DNA of 64,000 nucleotides from Methylococcales bacterium. Its GTDB lineage: Bacteria; Pseudomonadota; Gammaproteobacteria; Methylococcales; Methylomonadaceae. The DNA lies in contig JAPLRZ010000045.1 of the NCBI GenBank assembly GCA_026398895.1, forward strand, positions 62,001 to 126,000, in the 5' to 3' direction. Positions 27,042 to 35,959 of this stretch are shown here, one piece after another. The stretch's first letter is position 1. Every line of letters starts with the position of its first letter. Made by a program: the position numbers and the translations under genes. Under the pieces are notes generated by a model. The model was not told where the DNA came from. It made no database searches and was given only the letters and a program-made list of their open reading frames with translations.

Positions 27042-29379
27042 GCCTGCTAGTGCGGCGACTTGTAAACCGTAGCTTTGATTTGCTGCCCCGTCTTTGACGG
27101 CGTGTAAAAAAATGATTTTTTTCGCCGTGTTCCATTGCGTCTAAATGCACGTTATGAATACTGCGCTGTTCATCGGCTAAGGTAGTTAATTCAAAATAAT
27201 GGGTGGCAAATAACGTGAATGCTTTGGTGGTTTTTGCAAGGTAATCCGCGCAGGCATACGCCAGTGATAAGCCATCAAAAGTGCTGGTACCGCGTCCAAT
27301 TTCATCCATTAAAATTAGACTTTTTGCGGTGGCGTTGTGTAGGATATTGGCAGTTTCTGACATTTCCACCATGAAGGTAGAGCGACCACTAGAGACATCA
27401 TCGGACGCGCCAATACGGGTGAATATTTTATCAATCGCACCGATGGTGGCAGATTTTGCAGGCACATAACAACCGATATGTGCCATTAAAACGATGAGCG
27501 CGGCTTGGCGCATGAAGGTAGATTTGCCGCCCATGTTAGGTCCAGTAATGACCAGCATTCGTCGCGTGTTAGAAAAACTTAAATCATTGGGGACAAAAGG
27601 AATCTCTGACACTTGCTCGACCACTAAATGCCGCCCGCCTTCGATGTGTATGCCCGATTTAGTCACTAGCGTGGGTTGCGATAAATTCAGCGTGTCGGCG
27701 CGTTCGGCAAAATTAACCAGCACATCGAGTTCTGCCAACGCAGTGGCGCAGTGTTGCAAGGCGACGGTATCAGCGGCGATAATGGTTAGTAACGCATCGT
27801 ACAAAAACTTTTCAAATACCAAAGATTTACCTCGCGCACTCAACACTTTATCTTCAAAGGCTTTGAGTTCTTCGGTGATGTATCGCTCCGCACCTTTTAA
27901 GGTTTGTTTACGCAGATAATGCGCGGGGACTTTTTCAGAATGTAAGCGGGAAATTTCGATGTAATAACCGTGAACACGGTTGTAATTCACTTTTAAATTC
28001 AAACCTGTGGAGGCTTTTTCACGGCTTTCTAGTTCAATTAAAAATTGGTCAGCGTTTTGGCTTAGGTTTCTTAACTCATCTAATTCAACGTTATAACCGT
28101 CGGCAATCACACCGCCATCACGAATGAGTACGGGTGGATTGTCGATAATCGCGGCTTGTAATAATGCGACTAACTCTGGTTGTTCACCAATTTGTCGGCT
28201 TAAACGCTGGAGCTGTGGGTTATCACTGGTGGCTAATGTAGCTTGCAAGTCAGGCAACACGGCAAGCGTATTACGCAACACCAGCAAATCACGCGGACGC
28301 GCCGATTTTAACGCGATACGCGAACTAATCCGTTCAATGTCACCGACATGACGTAAATGCGCTTGCACCGCTTGGTATAGCTGATTATTGAGCAGACTAT
28401 CAATGCAGGCGTAACGGTGGTTGAGTACCGTTTGATCGCGCAGTGGACGGTGTAACCAACGGCGCAAACAACGACTGCCCATTGCGGTGACGGTGTTATC
28501 GAGTACGCCAAACAGCGTGTGTTGTAACTGCCCAGACGGGTGAAAATCCAGTTCTAAATTACGCCGACTGGCGGCATCCAGCAGAATAGTATCGTTACTG
28601 CTTTCGGTGGTAATGCCTTGAATATGCGGCAACGCGCTTTGTTGGGTGTCTTTAACATAGTGTAATAACGCGCCCGCAGCGGCAATGGCGACGGGTAAGT
28701 TTTCACAGCCATAACCTTTTAAATCCAGCGTGTTAAATTGTTTTAACAGTTGTAATCTTGCGCTTTCACCATCAAAATGCCACACAGGACGGCGACATAA
28801 ACCACTGCGTTGTTTGACACTGGCAGGCAGAATCCAGTCTTCGCTATAGAGCAGTTCGGCAGGATTGAGGCGTTCAATTTCACTGAGTAATAAATGTTCA
28901 GCATCGACCTGTTGCAGAATAAAACGTCCGCTGGTTAAATCTAAACTGGCTAACGCATAGTGCTTATCAAGCTGACAAACAGCCACTAATAAATTATCTT
29001 TTCGGTCTTCCAGCAAGGCTTCATCGGTGACAGTAGCAGGCGTAACCACGCGCACGACCTTACGTTCCACAGGACCTTTACTGATCGCAGGGTCGCCAAT
29101 TTGTTCACACATTGCCACCGATTCGCCGTTGCGTAATAATTTAGCTAGATAGTTTTCGGCGGCATGATAAGGAATGCCCGCCATTGGAATAGGTGCGCCT
29201 GCCGATGAGCCGCGACTGGTGAGCGTTATATCGAGCAACTGTGAGGCTTTTTTGGCATCATCAAAAAATAATTCATAAAAATCCCCCATGCGATAAAAAA
29301 CCAGCGTATTGGGATATTGCGCTTTGATACGGTGATATTGTTGCATCATCGGGGTATGCAAATTTTGCTCTATACTCAT
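27022..29379 (-). CDS. mutS: DNA mismatch repair protein MutS, frameshifted near the C-terminus
   Basis: 785 residues as read. The mismatch-binding [11 protein letters not shown] motif at the N-terminus, the clamp and lever domains, Walker [12 protein letters not shown] and Walker [11 protein letters not shown] are intact. At about residue 752 (27116-27122) the coding strand has seven A residues after GGCG. With six, the frame would read [18 protein letters not shown] and go on into the correct MutS C-terminus; with seven it reads about 34 nonsense residues and stops. The product would lack the last helix-turn-helix of the ATPase and the dimerisation tail, so repair is probably impaired unless slippage or a sequencing error explains it. 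It is divergent from pncC, with only 22 bp between start codons. Confidence 0.93.
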   Translation of the reverse strand: MSIEQNLHTPMMQQYHRIKAQYPNTLVFYRMGDFYELFFDDAKKASQLLDITLTSRGSSAGAPIPMAGIPYHAAENYLAKLLRNGESVAMCEQIGDPAISKGPVERKVVRVVTPATVTDEALLEDRKDNLLVAVCQLDKHYALASLDLTSGRFILQQVDAEHLLLSEIERLNPAELLYSEDWILPASVKQRSGLCRRPVWHFDGESARLQLLKQFNTLDLKGYGCENLPVAIAAAGALLHYVKDTQQSALPHIQGITTESSNDTILLDAASRRNLELDFHPSGQLQHTLFGVLDNTVTAMGSRCLRRWLHRPLRDQTVLNHRYACIDSLLNNQLYQAVQAHLRHVGDIERISSRIALKSARPRDLLVLRNTLAVLPDLQATLATSDNPQLQRLSRQIGEQPELVALLQAAIIDNPPVLIRDGGVIADGYNVELDELRNLSQNADQFLIELESREKASTGLNLKVNYNRVHGYYIEISRLHSEKVPAHYLRKQTLKGAERYITEELKAFEDKVLSARGKSLVFEKFLYDALLTIIAADTVALQHCATALAELDVLVNFAERADTLNLSQPTLVTKSGIHIEGGRHLVVEQVSEIPFVPNDLSFSNTRRMLVITGPNMGGKSTFMRQAALIVLMAHIGCYVPAKSATIGAIDKIFTRIGASDDVSSGRSTFMVEMSETANILHNATAKSLILMDEIGRGTSTFDGLSLAYACADYLAKTTKAFTLFATHYFELTTLADEQRSIHNVHLDAMEHGEKNHFFTRRQRRGSKSKLRFTSRRTSRRATFGD

Positions 29380-29401
29380 GGTTTTTTAGTCGGGGAAAAT
29401 A

Positions 29402-29878
29402 ATGGATGCTGAATTAATAGCGTTGGCAACACAACTGGGACAGCACTTAATAGCGAGTGGCAACATGATAGCCACCGCTGAGTCTTGCACGGGCGGTGGT
29501 ATTGCACACACATTGACCGAAATTTCAGGCAGTTCTAGGTGGTTTGACCGAGGTTTTGTCACTTATAGCAATCTTTCAAAAGTACAAATGCTGGCGGTCA
29601 AACCCGCCACCTTAGAAAAGTATGGTGCAGTCAGTGCAGAAGTCGCACTGGAAATGGTTCGTGGTGCGTTAGCACACAGCACTGCCGATTGCGCGGTTGC
29701 CGTGACAGGTATTGCAGGACCTGACGGCGGCAGTGTAGAAAAACCCATCGGTACGGTATTCATCGCATGGTGTTATAAAAATGCAGCCGCAACCGTCATT
29801 AGAAAATCCTTTATCGGCAATCGGCATCAAATAAGAACGCAAACGGTAAAAACTGCGTTGGAATGGCTGTTATTATAA
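29402..29878 (+). CDS. pncC: nicotinamide-nucleotide amidase (CinA C-terminal domain)
   Basis: 158 residues, the stand-alone CinA C-terminal domain. Family motifs: IATAESCTGGGIAH near residues 24-37 with the catalytic Ser, FVTYSNLSKVQMLAV, and AVTGIAGPDGGS with PIGTVFIAW. It converts NMN to nicotinate mononucleotide in NAD salvage. In many gammaproteobacteria recA follows; here a convergent small gene does. GGGGAA stands upstream of the ATG. Confidence 0.93.
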   Translation: MDAELIALATQLGQHLIASGNMIATAESCTGGGIAHTLTEISGSSRWFDRGFVTYSNLSKVQMLAVKPATLEKYGAVSAEVALEMVRGALAHSTADCAVAVTGIAGPDGGSVEKPIGTVFIAWCYKNAAATVIRKSFIGNRHQIRTQTVKTALEWLLL

Positions 29879-29903
29879 AATTAAGGAAGGGATAAATATG
29901 CCA

Positions 29904-30134
29904 TTAAAAGCCAAATTCAGAATCATCAAAATCATCAAACTGCTCTTTTAAGCGTTTTTTTTCCCAATAAATTTCAATTTTTCTACGGGCATCTCTTTTT
30001 ACCGTTTCGTCATCAAGAACGGGTAATGGTGGGACAAACTCACCGCTATCAAAAAGCTCATCGTCATCGGCTTCGGGTTCAGCAGTGGTTTGTGTGCTGA
30101 CCTTAGGCGCGGATTTTATAGTTGTTTTAGTCAT
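29904..30134 (-). CDS. PA3496-family small acidic protein
   Basis: 76 residues from the ATG at 30134, for which GGAG in ATGGAGTCTTTAACT is well placed; an upstream ATG at 30149 is less likely. The N-terminal half is low-complexity and acidic (EADDDELFDSGEF). The C-terminal RRKIEIYWEKKRLKEQFDDF matches the conserved helix of the PA3496 family (labelled putative envelope integrity). No signal peptide. Function unknown. Confidence 0.7.
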   Translation of the reverse strand: MTKTTIKSAPKVSTQTTAEPEADDDELFDSGEFVPPLPVLDDETVKRDARRKIEIYWEKKRLKEQFDDFDDSEFGF

Positions 30135-30375
30135 AGTTAAAGACTCCATATATTATGTTTTTTTAAATCCTATCATAATCACTTATAAAGCAAAAAATAT
30201 TATTGTCATAACACGGATTTAAGGGAAACAGGGAGGTGATATTGAATTTTGCCAGTCCCTATTATTAGCAGGCAAAATAATGGGGCGAAATAGTCACTTA
30301 TTCAAGTAACCGTTATTAATGTAAAAAATTTTCTCGCTCCCATCGTATCAAATCATCATCACGGATAATTTTTTT

Positions 30376-30801
30376 ATGCTAACAAAAAAATACCAGCCAC
30401 CACTAAGATTAGAAATTAGCGACTCTAAACGCTTAAATAAACTCATGATATTGATACACGGCTTGGCTTTGCTGGCAAGCATCATGAATAGCTTGCCCAT
30501 TATTTTAAAATGTGTTCTGTTGCTTGCTGTTAGTTGCCATTTTTATATTTTACATAAGCAGTTAAAAATCAAGCACTACCGTATTGAGCATAGTGAACAA
30601 GGATGGATATTAGCAGAGGATGATAAGTTTGATGCGATACGCATTTTACCCTCCACTGTAATCAGTATTTTTGCGATATTTTTACACGTTAAAACCGATG
30701 ATAAGCCTACGCAGACACTTGTTATTGCCAGTGATTCCTTAAGTGATGATGATTATCGATGTTTGATTGTACGCCTGAAAACTACACTGTCTACTGAATA
30801 A
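30376..30801 (+). CDS. small two-helix membrane protein, YgfX-like
   Basis: 141 residues. Residues 25-44 and 44-62 form a helical hairpin (LMILIHGLALLASIM, LLLAVSCHFYILH), followed by a soluble beta-rich tail. This layout, and the short basic N-terminus ending in LEISDSKRL, recall YgfX/CptA-type membrane proteins, usually paired with SdhE; no sdhE is next to it. The family call is tentative. Confidence 0.5.
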   Translation: MLTKKYQPPLRLEISDSKRLNKLMILIHGLALLASIMNSLPIILKCVLLLAVSCHFYILHKQLKIKHYRIEHSEQGWILAEDDKFDAIRILPSTVISIFAIFLHVKTDDKPTQTLVIASDSLSDDDYRCLIVRLKTTLSTE

Positions 30802-30904
30802 AAACAACAAACTTTATTGAGAAACTAGAACCATTGGATGGTCAAATTAATGGTTTCCTGTATTTCTATTGTATTTTTAGGTTAAAATACTCACTTTCGA
30901 TGCT

Positions 30905-31095
30905 GGATGAGTGAGTGGCGATGGTGACTTTTAGAATGCCCCCTCACTTGGTTTTGAACTAGCTGCTTGACTTCCTCATTTTTGCCTTGCCACTACGGTC
31001 TTAGGTTTATGGCTGTAGAGCATAGTGCAATTCTAAAACCCCAGTCCGAACCCTGCTGAGTGACTACTCAAGGGCGGTCGCCAACTCGTTTTTTA
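30905..31095 (+). ncRNA. structured RNA candidate upstream of the EF-G gene
   Basis: Nested complementary segments span the region: GAGTGGCGA (30913-30921) with TCGCCAACTC (31078-31087), TTTTAGAAT (30930-30938) with ATTCTAAAA (31031-31039), and a local hairpin CCCT-TGAGT / ACTCA-AGGG (31051-31074). A G-T6 run follows the closing helix, as in an intrinsic terminator. It could be a stand-alone RNA of about 180 nt or a leader controlling the EF-G gene. It does not match 6S, tmRNA, RNase P or SRP RNA motifs that I know. Confidence 0.45.
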
Positions 31096-31116
31096 TGCCA
31101 ACTTTAGAGTAAACAC

Positions 31117-33210
31117 ATGACAGATTTAGCTCATTATAGAAACATCGGTATTTTCGCGCACGTTGACGCGGGCAAAACCACCACCACTGAACGTATTTTA
31201 AAACTCACAGGTAAAATTCATAAAATCGGTGAAGTACACGATGGTGAAACCACCACTGACTTCATGGATCAAGAACGTGAGCGTGGGATTACCATTCAGT
31301 CTGCGGCAACCACTTGTTTCTGGAAAGATTACCGCTTCAATATTATCGACACCCCAGGTCACGTTGATTTTACTATCGAAGTGTATCGTTCATTAAAAGT
31401 ATTAGACGGCGGTATCGGCGTTTTCTGTGGTTCAGGCGGCGTAGAGCCTCAATCAGAAACCAACTGGCGTTATGCGAATGACTCTAAAGTGGCGCGTGTT
31501 ATCTATGTCAACAAATTAGACCGTATCGGTGCTGATTTCTACCGCGTGGTAAAACAAGTGGAAGAAGTATTAGGTGCAGTGCCTGTGGTCATGACCTTAC
31601 CAATTGGTACAGAAGACGAATTTGTAGGTGTGGTTGATTTATTAACTGAAAAAGCGTGGGTGTGGGATAACTCAGGCGATCCAATGAACTACACCATTCA
31701 TGACGTTCCAGCCGATATGGTTGAATTAGTCAAAGAATGGCGCGAAAAAATGATCGACCAAGTTGCCGATCAATTTGATGATGTCATGGAAGCCTATCTC
31801 GACGGCGAAACCCCCGATATTGACACTATCAAACGTTGTATTCGTAAAGGTACAATTCATCTGGATTTCTTCCCAACATTCTGCGGTTCTGCGTTTAAAA
31901 ACAAAGGCGTACAGTTGGTACTGGACGGCGTAATCGATTATTTACCTTGCCCAACTGAAGTTAATCCACAACCCGAAGTTGATTTAGAAGGCGTTGCCAC
32001 AGGTACGTTTGCCATTGTTGATGCCAGCAAACCACTTCGCGCATTAGCATTCAAAATTATGGATGACCGTTTTGGCGCATTGACTTTCTTGCGTATTTAC
32101 TCAGGCAAGATAGAAAAAGGCACTAACGTTCTGAATACTTTCACAGGTAAAACTGAACGTATTGGTCGTATCGTGGAAATGCACGCCGATACGCGTAACG
32201 AATTAGAATCTGCGCAAGCGGGTGATATTGTTGCGGTGTTAGGTATGAAAAATATTCAAACAGGTCATACCCTGTGTGATCCAAAATTCCCAGCGACCTT
32301 AGAGCCGATGGTATTTCCTGATCCCGTTATCTCATTAGCGATTAGCCCTAAAGACAAAGCAGCGTCAGAAAAAATGGGTATTGCGTTAGGCAAAATGATT
32401 CAAGAAGATCCTTCATTCCACGTTGAAACCGATGAAGACAGCGGCGAAACCATTCTGAAAGGTATGGGCGAATTGCATCTTGACATTAAAGTCGATATTT
32501 TAAAACGTACTCATGGCGTTGAAGTTATCGTCGGTAAACCCCAAGTGGCTTATCGCGAAACGATTACTAAAACTGTTGAAGACGAATACACCCACAAAAA
32601 ACAATCAGGTGGTTCAGGTCAATACGGCAAAATCAGCTACCGTATTGAGCCAGGTGAGCCTGGTTCTGGTTATGTATTTGAATCAGCGGTTACGGGTGGT
32701 AACGTACCGCGCGAATTCTGGCCAGCGGTTGATAAAGGCTTCAAATCTATGCTGGACAAAGGCGTATTGGCTGGTTTCCCTTGCTTAGACTTCAAAGTGG
32801 TTTTATTAGACGGTGCTTTCCACGCGGTGGATTCGTCTGCAATCGCGTTTGAAATCGCGGCAAAAGCGGCATTCCGTCAAACGATTCCAAAAGCAGGTCC
32901 TCAGTTAATCGAACCGATTATGAAAGTAGACACCTTCACCCCATCGGATCACGTCGGTGATGTTATCGGTGATTTAAATCGTCGTCGCGGTATGATTAAA
33001 TCACAAGATGCAGCTGCTAGTGGCGTGCGTATTAAATCAGACGTACCGTTAAGCGAAATGTTTGGTTACATCGGTGATTTGCGTACTATGACCTCAGGTC
33101 GTGGACAGTTCTCTATGGAATTCTCACACTATATGCCATGCCCTAAAAACGTGTCAGAAGAAGTGATTAAAGAAGTGACTGAGCGTAATAAAGCGAAAGC
33201 CAGCAAGTAA
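31117..33210 (+). CDS. fusA: elongation factor G (type 2 paralogue likely)
   Basis: 697 residues. GTPase motifs: [15 protein letters not shown] (G1), [10 protein letters not shown] (G2), DTPGHVDFT (G3) and NKLDR (G4). All five EF-G domains are present to the C-terminal [14 protein letters not shown]. It catalyses ribosome translocation. It stands alone rather than in the str operon with rpsL, rpsG and tufA, and reads [13 protein letters not shown] where the str-operon form differs, so it is probably the second EF-G copy of gammaproteobacteria. Codon use is that of a strongly expressed gene. A structured region lies just upstream. Confidence 0.92.
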   Translation: MTDLAHYRNIGIFAHVDAGKTTTTERILKLTGKIHKIGEVHDGETTTDFMDQERERGITIQSAATTCFWKDYRFNIIDTPGHVDFTIEVYRSLKVLDGGIGVFCGSGGVEPQSETNWRYANDSKVARVIYVNKLDRIGADFYRVVKQVEEVLGAVPVVMTLPIGTEDEFVGVVDLLTEKAWVWDNSGDPMNYTIHDVPADMVELVKEWREKMIDQVADQFDDVMEAYLDGETPDIDTIKRCIRKGTIHLDFFPTFCGSAFKNKGVQLVLDGVIDYLPCPTEVNPQPEVDLEGVATGTFAIVDASKPLRALAFKIMDDRFGALTFLRIYSGKIEKGTNVLNTFTGKTERIGRIVEMHADTRNELESAQAGDIVAVLGMKNIQTGHTLCDPKFPATLEPMVFPDPVISLAISPKDKAASEKMGIALGKMIQEDPSFHVETDEDSGETILKGMGELHLDIKVDILKRTHGVEVIVGKPQVAYRETITKTVEDEYTHKKQSGGSGQYGKISYRIEPGEPGSGYVFESAVTGGNVPREFWPAVDKGFKSMLDKGVLAGFPCLDFKVVLLDGAFHAVDSSAIAFEIAAKAAFRQTIPKAGPQLIEPIMKVDTFTPSDHVGDVIGDLNRRRGMIKSQDAAASGVRIKSDVPLSEMFGYIGDLRTMTSGRGQFSMEFSHYMPCPKNVSEEVIKEVTERNKAKASK

Positions 33211-33215
33211 GCTAT

Positions 33216-33297
33216 GTAGGGTGGGCAAACAGCTCTATCGTTTGCCCACGCCGTGGCATAATCGGTGGGCAAGCAAAAAGACGCTTGCCCACCCTAC
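33216..33297. repeat. palindromic repeat after the EF-G gene
   Basis: GTAGGGTGGGCAA (33216-33228) and TTGCCCACCCTAC (33285-33297) are perfect outer arms; two internal hairpins (GTGGGCAAA/TTTGCCCAC and GGTGGGCAAGC/GCTTGCCCACC) sit within. It is a REP/BIME-like unit and a plausible terminator. Confidence 0.85.
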
Positions 33298-33319
33298 CGA
33301 CCTAAAAGAGGAAGCCTTA

Positions 33320-33715
33320 ATGAAAAATGTTTTTTTTCTTCAAACCCTATCGCTAATTATTGTCACTATTCTAGTTACAGGTTGCGCTTCATCACCAGTA
33401 GCGAGTGATGCTACAGACAAAACACTTTTTTCGCAGCCTATTGAAAAAGTTCAGAAGGTAGCGGTTGAATCACTTGTTGTAACTGGTTTTGATGTTACCA
33501 AGCAAGAACCTACTTATGTTGAAGGATTCCGTCCGCGTAAAGTTGGCTTGCTAGTAGGTTCTGGCGGTGAAACCGCAGGTATTTGGTTAACAGCACTAGG
33601 TGCAAACCAAACTGAGGTCAAGGTCGATACAGCTAAATCACTGGTAGGTATTGCAGGACAGCAGACATGGAATACGGAGATTATTAGCGAAATGAGGAAA
33701 TCACTTAACAAGTAA
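33320..33715 (+). CDS. small lipoprotein
   Basis: 131 residues from the ATG at 33320, preceded by AGAGGAAG. An earlier in-frame start lies inside the palindromic repeat and is unlikely. The signal ends in LVTGC, a lipobox. The mature part has a short beta-rich domain (VAVESLVVTGFDVTKQEPTY) followed by a Gly-rich strand pair (KVGLLVGSGGETAGIWLTAL). Family not recognised. Another small lipoprotein gene follows 10 bp later. Confidence 0.75.
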   Translation: MKNVFFLQTLSLIIVTILVTGCASSPVASDATDKTLFSQPIEKVQKVAVESLVVTGFDVTKQEPTYVEGFRPRKVGLLVGSGGETAGIWLTALGANQTEVKVDTAKSLVGIAGQQTWNTEIISEMRKSLNK

Positions 33716-33725
33716 AAGAGTGAAC

Positions 33726-34091
33726 ATGAAAACTATTTTTAGGGTGCTAGTATTAGTTTTTTTGGTAGTTGATGTCATTTCATGCGCAACAAGTCAAAGT
33801 CACTATTCCTTTTTTGAAGCATCGTACCCTGCAAAACCCGAAGGGTGTGACGTTCAGATTTTATATAAACCACCGCTAAAACCTTTTAAATACATTTCTC
33901 GTTTGGATGTTCACTTAGAAAAAACTCATTTTATTTCTTCTTCCCTCGAAGATGCACTGCCCGATCTGAAAAATCAAGCGTGTCTGTCTGGTGCAGATGC
34001 CATAATCGATATTAATGAAAACGCTTCCATGGTAGGAGAAACAAAAATTTTTCATGTAACAGCAAAGGGCATTCGTTATCTTAGCAAGTAG
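33726..34091 (+). CDS. small lipoprotein with RcsF/YbjQ-like end
   Basis: 121 residues from the ATG at 33726. The hydrophobic start (VLVLVFLVVDVISC) ends in a lipobox. The C-terminal ALPDLKNQACLSGADAIIDI and TAKGIRYL recall the alpha-beta fold of RcsF and YbjQ-like domains, in which a helix with A-x-x-x-GADAI precedes a strand. It is probably co-transcribed with the preceding lipoprotein. Function unknown. Confidence 0.7.
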   Translation: MKTIFRVLVLVFLVVDVISCATSQSHYSFFEASYPAKPEGCDVQILYKPPLKPFKYISRLDVHLEKTHFISSSLEDALPDLKNQACLSGADAIIDINENASMVGETKIFHVTAKGIRYLSK

Positions 34092-34191
34092 CCGCGTGGA
34101 TTGGATTGCCACTTTTTGGCAACCCAACACAACCACACACGGTTATAATTATAAATGTTTATTTATTCATTGCGTTTGTTGAGCCGAGTAG

Positions 34192-34218
34192 GTCGGGTTA
34201 GCGATAGCGTAACCCGAC
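34192..34218. repeat. palindromic repeat before hicB
   Basis: GTCGGGTTA and TAACCCGAC pair perfectly around GCGATAGCG. A second smaller hairpin (GATTGCCACTTTTTGGCAACC) lies at 34104-34124, just after the lipoprotein stop. Confidence 0.75.
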
Positions 34219-34279
34219 ATTTTCGACTTGACAACTCAACGTAAAAAAGTAACACACATTTTATCTTGGAGAAAAAATT

Positions 34280-34495
34280 ATGATTTTTCATGTCATGTTA
34301 GAAGAAGCAGAAGATGGCTGGATAGTTGTTGAATGCCCCGCGCTTCCAGGTTGTGTTTCACAAGGAAGAGACGAAAAAGAAGCTCTGGAAAATATTAAAG
34401 AAGCGATTACAGCGTGGTTATGGGCAGAGGATATGAAAGCAGTCTCTCTTTTTTCAAACCAAGAAAATCGATCTTCTATTCTTGTGGCAGTTTAA
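34280..34495 (+). CDS. hicB: HicB-like antitoxin, short form
   Basis: 71 residues. The start FHVMLEEAEDGWIVVECPALPGCVSQG is the HicB partial RNase H fold, with the GDTxEEA-like DEKEALENIKEAI helix after it. HicB neutralises the HicA ribonuclease. The C-terminal DNA-binding domain (HTH or ribbon-helix-helix) of longer HicB proteins is absent, so autoregulation would have to work otherwise. The toxin gene follows at once. GGAG precedes the ATG. Confidence 0.85.
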   Translation: MIFHVMLEEAEDGWIVVECPALPGCVSQGRDEKEALENIKEAITAWLWAEDMKAVSLFSNQENRSSILVAV

Positions 34496-34499
34496 ACTC

Positions 34500-34721
34500 A
34501 TGGGAAAACTAGGCAATATTTCAGGCAAGGATGCTGTAAAAGTTTTTCAGAAACTGAACTGGCAACAGATTGGGCAAGTGGGAAGTCATGTTGTCATGGT
34601 AAAAGCTGAAATGAGGGTAAATCTTTCAATTCCTCAACATAAAGAACTTTCGGTTGGTACGTTACGCGCATTAATCCGTAATGCTGGTTTAAGTGTGGAT
34701 GAATTTCTTAACTTGCTTTGA
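34500..34721 (+). CDS. hicA: HicA-like mRNA interferase toxin
   Basis: 73 residues from the ATG at 34500, 4 bp after the hicB stop; an earlier TTG at 34482 would overlap hicB. The double-stranded-RNA-binding-like fold has the pattern SGKDAVKVFQKLNW, then GSHVVM with the catalytic His, then LSIPQHKELSVGTLRALIRNAGLS. HicA cleaves mRNA independently of the ribosome. The order antitoxin-then-toxin is the reverse of canonical hicAB but occurs in this subfamily. Confidence 0.85.
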   Translation: MGKLGNISGKDAVKVFQKLNWQQIGQVGSHVVMVKAEMRVNLSIPQHKELSVGTLRALIRNAGLSVDEFLNLL

Positions 34722-34754
34722 TGGTGTTGCAAATGTATTTATTCATCGTGTTTG

Positions 34755-34780
34755 TTGGGTTGCAAAAAGCGGCAACCCAA
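34755..34780 (+). terminator. hairpin after hicA
   Basis: TTGGGTTGC and GCAACCCAA form a perfect 9-bp stem with an 8-base loop (AAAAAGCG). No clean T-run follows, so it may be another palindromic repeat rather than a strict terminator. Confidence 0.55.
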
Positions 34781-34819
34781 GCAAACTTAAAAAAAACCAC
34801 GCTTTAATTTGGTCAAAAA

Positions 34820-35164
34820 ATGAATAAAAAAAGTATTTCAGAAGATATAAAAAAACAAGTAAATGAAATTGTCCAAAAATTTAACGAGCAAATCATAAAT
34901 AAGCCGAATCGCCATTATTTAACTCGGTACAAAGGAAGCAATCTTTTTTTAGATTTTAACGATTATGGAAAGGTTGGTTCTATTTGCCGCTTGAAATATA
35001 ACGGTGAGATGGATAATTGGAAATTTGCAATATACAAATATAGCAAAAATCAATATGACCCTGACGAATGGATGTTTCCAGGGGGCGAGTATATAGATGG
35101 AACTATAGAAGGCGCGATGAAAGCGGGAATTAAAGCTTATGTTAGTGATTTGAATATTACTTAA
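34820..35164 (+). CDS. hypothetical protein
   Basis: 114 residues, AT-rich gene lying between two toxin-antitoxin pairs. The N-terminal third is a charged helix (SEDIKKQVNEIVQKFNEQI); the rest looks like a beta-sheet domain (NLFLDFNDYGKVGSICRLKY, WKFAIYKYSKNQYDPDEW) ending in a helix (GAMKAGIKAYV). No signal peptide or membrane segment. Not recognised. Low GC and flanking palindromes suggest it was acquired. Confidence 0.65.
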   Translation: MNKKSISEDIKKQVNEIVQKFNEQIINKPNRHYLTRYKGSNLFLDFNDYGKVGSICRLKYNGEMDNWKFAIYKYSKNQYDPDEWMFPGGEYIDGTIEGAMKAGIKAYVSDLNIT

Positions 35165-35169
35165 GCGCG

Positions 35170-35275
35170 GTAGCAAGTGTAGCCCGCATGGAGCTTGCGG
35201 AATGCGGGGCTTTTCGTTGCTAATGTCACTGTTCCCCGTGTTCCACTACGCTCCACACGGGCTACGATTGCTATA
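35170..35275. repeat. imperfect palindromic repeat before the HigB-like gene
   Basis: TAGCAAGTGTAGCCCGCATG and CACACGGGCTACGATTGCTA are imperfect outer arms of about 24 bases, with a GGAGC/GCTCC inner pair. The unit fills the gap between the hypothetical gene and the HigB-like gene. Confidence 0.7.
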
Positions 35276-35293
35276 ACTGGTTTTAAAGAAACT

Positions 35294-35584
35294 ATGCGTG
35301 TGATTTCCAAGAGACCTATTAGAGAATTCTGGGCGTATCATCCAGAATCCAAATCTGCTTTGGAAGAATGGTTTTGCAAAGTTAGCCGACTTACGGTAAC
35401 TTCTTTTTCCGATTTGCGGAAAACATTCGGTTCAGCGGATTACGTCGATGGCTACACATTGTTTGATGTCGGCGGCAATAAATATCGAATTGCAACCGTT
35501 ATTCACTATGACAAACAACGGCTTTATGTCCGCCAAGTTATGACCCACGCAGAATATGACAGAAACGACTGGAGAAAAAAATGA
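35294..35584 (+). CDS. higB: HigB-like mRNA interferase toxin
   Basis: 96 residues from the ATG at 35294. The fold is RelE/HigB-like: VISKRPIREFWAYHPESKSAL at the N-terminus, then DLRKTFGSADYVDG, NKYRIATVIHYDKQRLYVRQ and the terminal MTHAEYDRNDWR typical of HigB. It would cleave mRNA on the ribosome. The partner gene overlaps by 4 bp (ATGA). An upstream in-frame start lies inside the palindromic repeat and is unlikely. Confidence 0.87.
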   Translation: MRVISKRPIREFWAYHPESKSALEEWFCKVSRLTVTSFSDLRKTFGSADYVDGYTLFDVGGNKYRIATVIHYDKQRLYVRQVMTHAEYDRNDWRKK

Positions 35585-35808
35585 ACACTGTACTTGATGT
35601 TGAAAAACTTGTTCCCGCTTGGCAAGCACTCCGATTAGCTGCCCGCATATCGCATATCGAATCCGAAAGTGATTATGAGCAAGCAACGGAATTACTGAAT
35701 AAGTTACTCGATATTGTTTTGGACGATGTGACTCATCCGCTCTATTCGCTTGTTTCTGTCGTTGGGGACTTGATCGAAGCGTATGAAATTGATCTGGAGC
35801 CTGTTTAA
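35581..35808 (+). CDS. higA: HigA-like antitoxin lacking a DNA-binding domain
   Basis: 75 residues, coupled to the HigB-like gene by ATGA. The helical segment ISHIESESDYEQATELLNKL and LDDVTHPLYSLVSVVGDLIE correspond to the N-terminal toxin-binding part of E. coli-type HigA. The C-terminal Xre-type helix-turn-helix of that family is missing: the chain stops at residue 75 and no continuation in another frame is seen. It could still bind the toxin. Confidence 0.75.
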   Translation: MNTVLDVEKLVPAWQALRLAARISHIESESDYEQATELLNKLLDIVLDDVTHPLYSLVSVVGDLIEAYEIDLEPV

Positions 35809-35823
35809 CTCGTAGCCCTGTAG

Positions 35824-35931
35824 GTCGGAATAAGCCTGTTTGAGCGTAAGCGAAAATAGGTGTTTCCGACAAACTTATGCAATGTCGGAAACGCCCACCC
35901 TGCGCTACCGCTTGGGTGGGCTTATTCCGAC
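35824..35931. repeat. large palindromic repeat after higA
   Basis: GTCGGAATAAGCC (35824-35836) and GGCTTATTCCGAC (35919-35931) are perfect outer arms; inside are GTTTCCGAC/GTCGGAAAC and a GCCCACCC / GGGTGGGC pair. It follows higA and precedes the coiled-coil gene. Confidence 0.85.
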
Positions 35932-35959
35932 TACTAACTATCATACTTGAGGACACTTT

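Noticed and set aside
27494-27919. 141-codon frame antisense to mutS
   Set aside because: It is the shadow of the conserved MutS ATPase domain and has no independent features.
30905-31095. 6S RNA, tmRNA or RNase P RNA before the EF-G gene
   Set aside because: The nested pairing suggested a known large RNA, but none of the conserved sequence blocks of these families can be found, so it is kept only as an unnamed structured region.
33221-33319. N-terminal extension of the first small lipoprotein
   Set aside because: The extension is translated from the palindromic repeat, and the ATG at 33320 has a strong AGAGGAAG and starts a lipoprotein signal.
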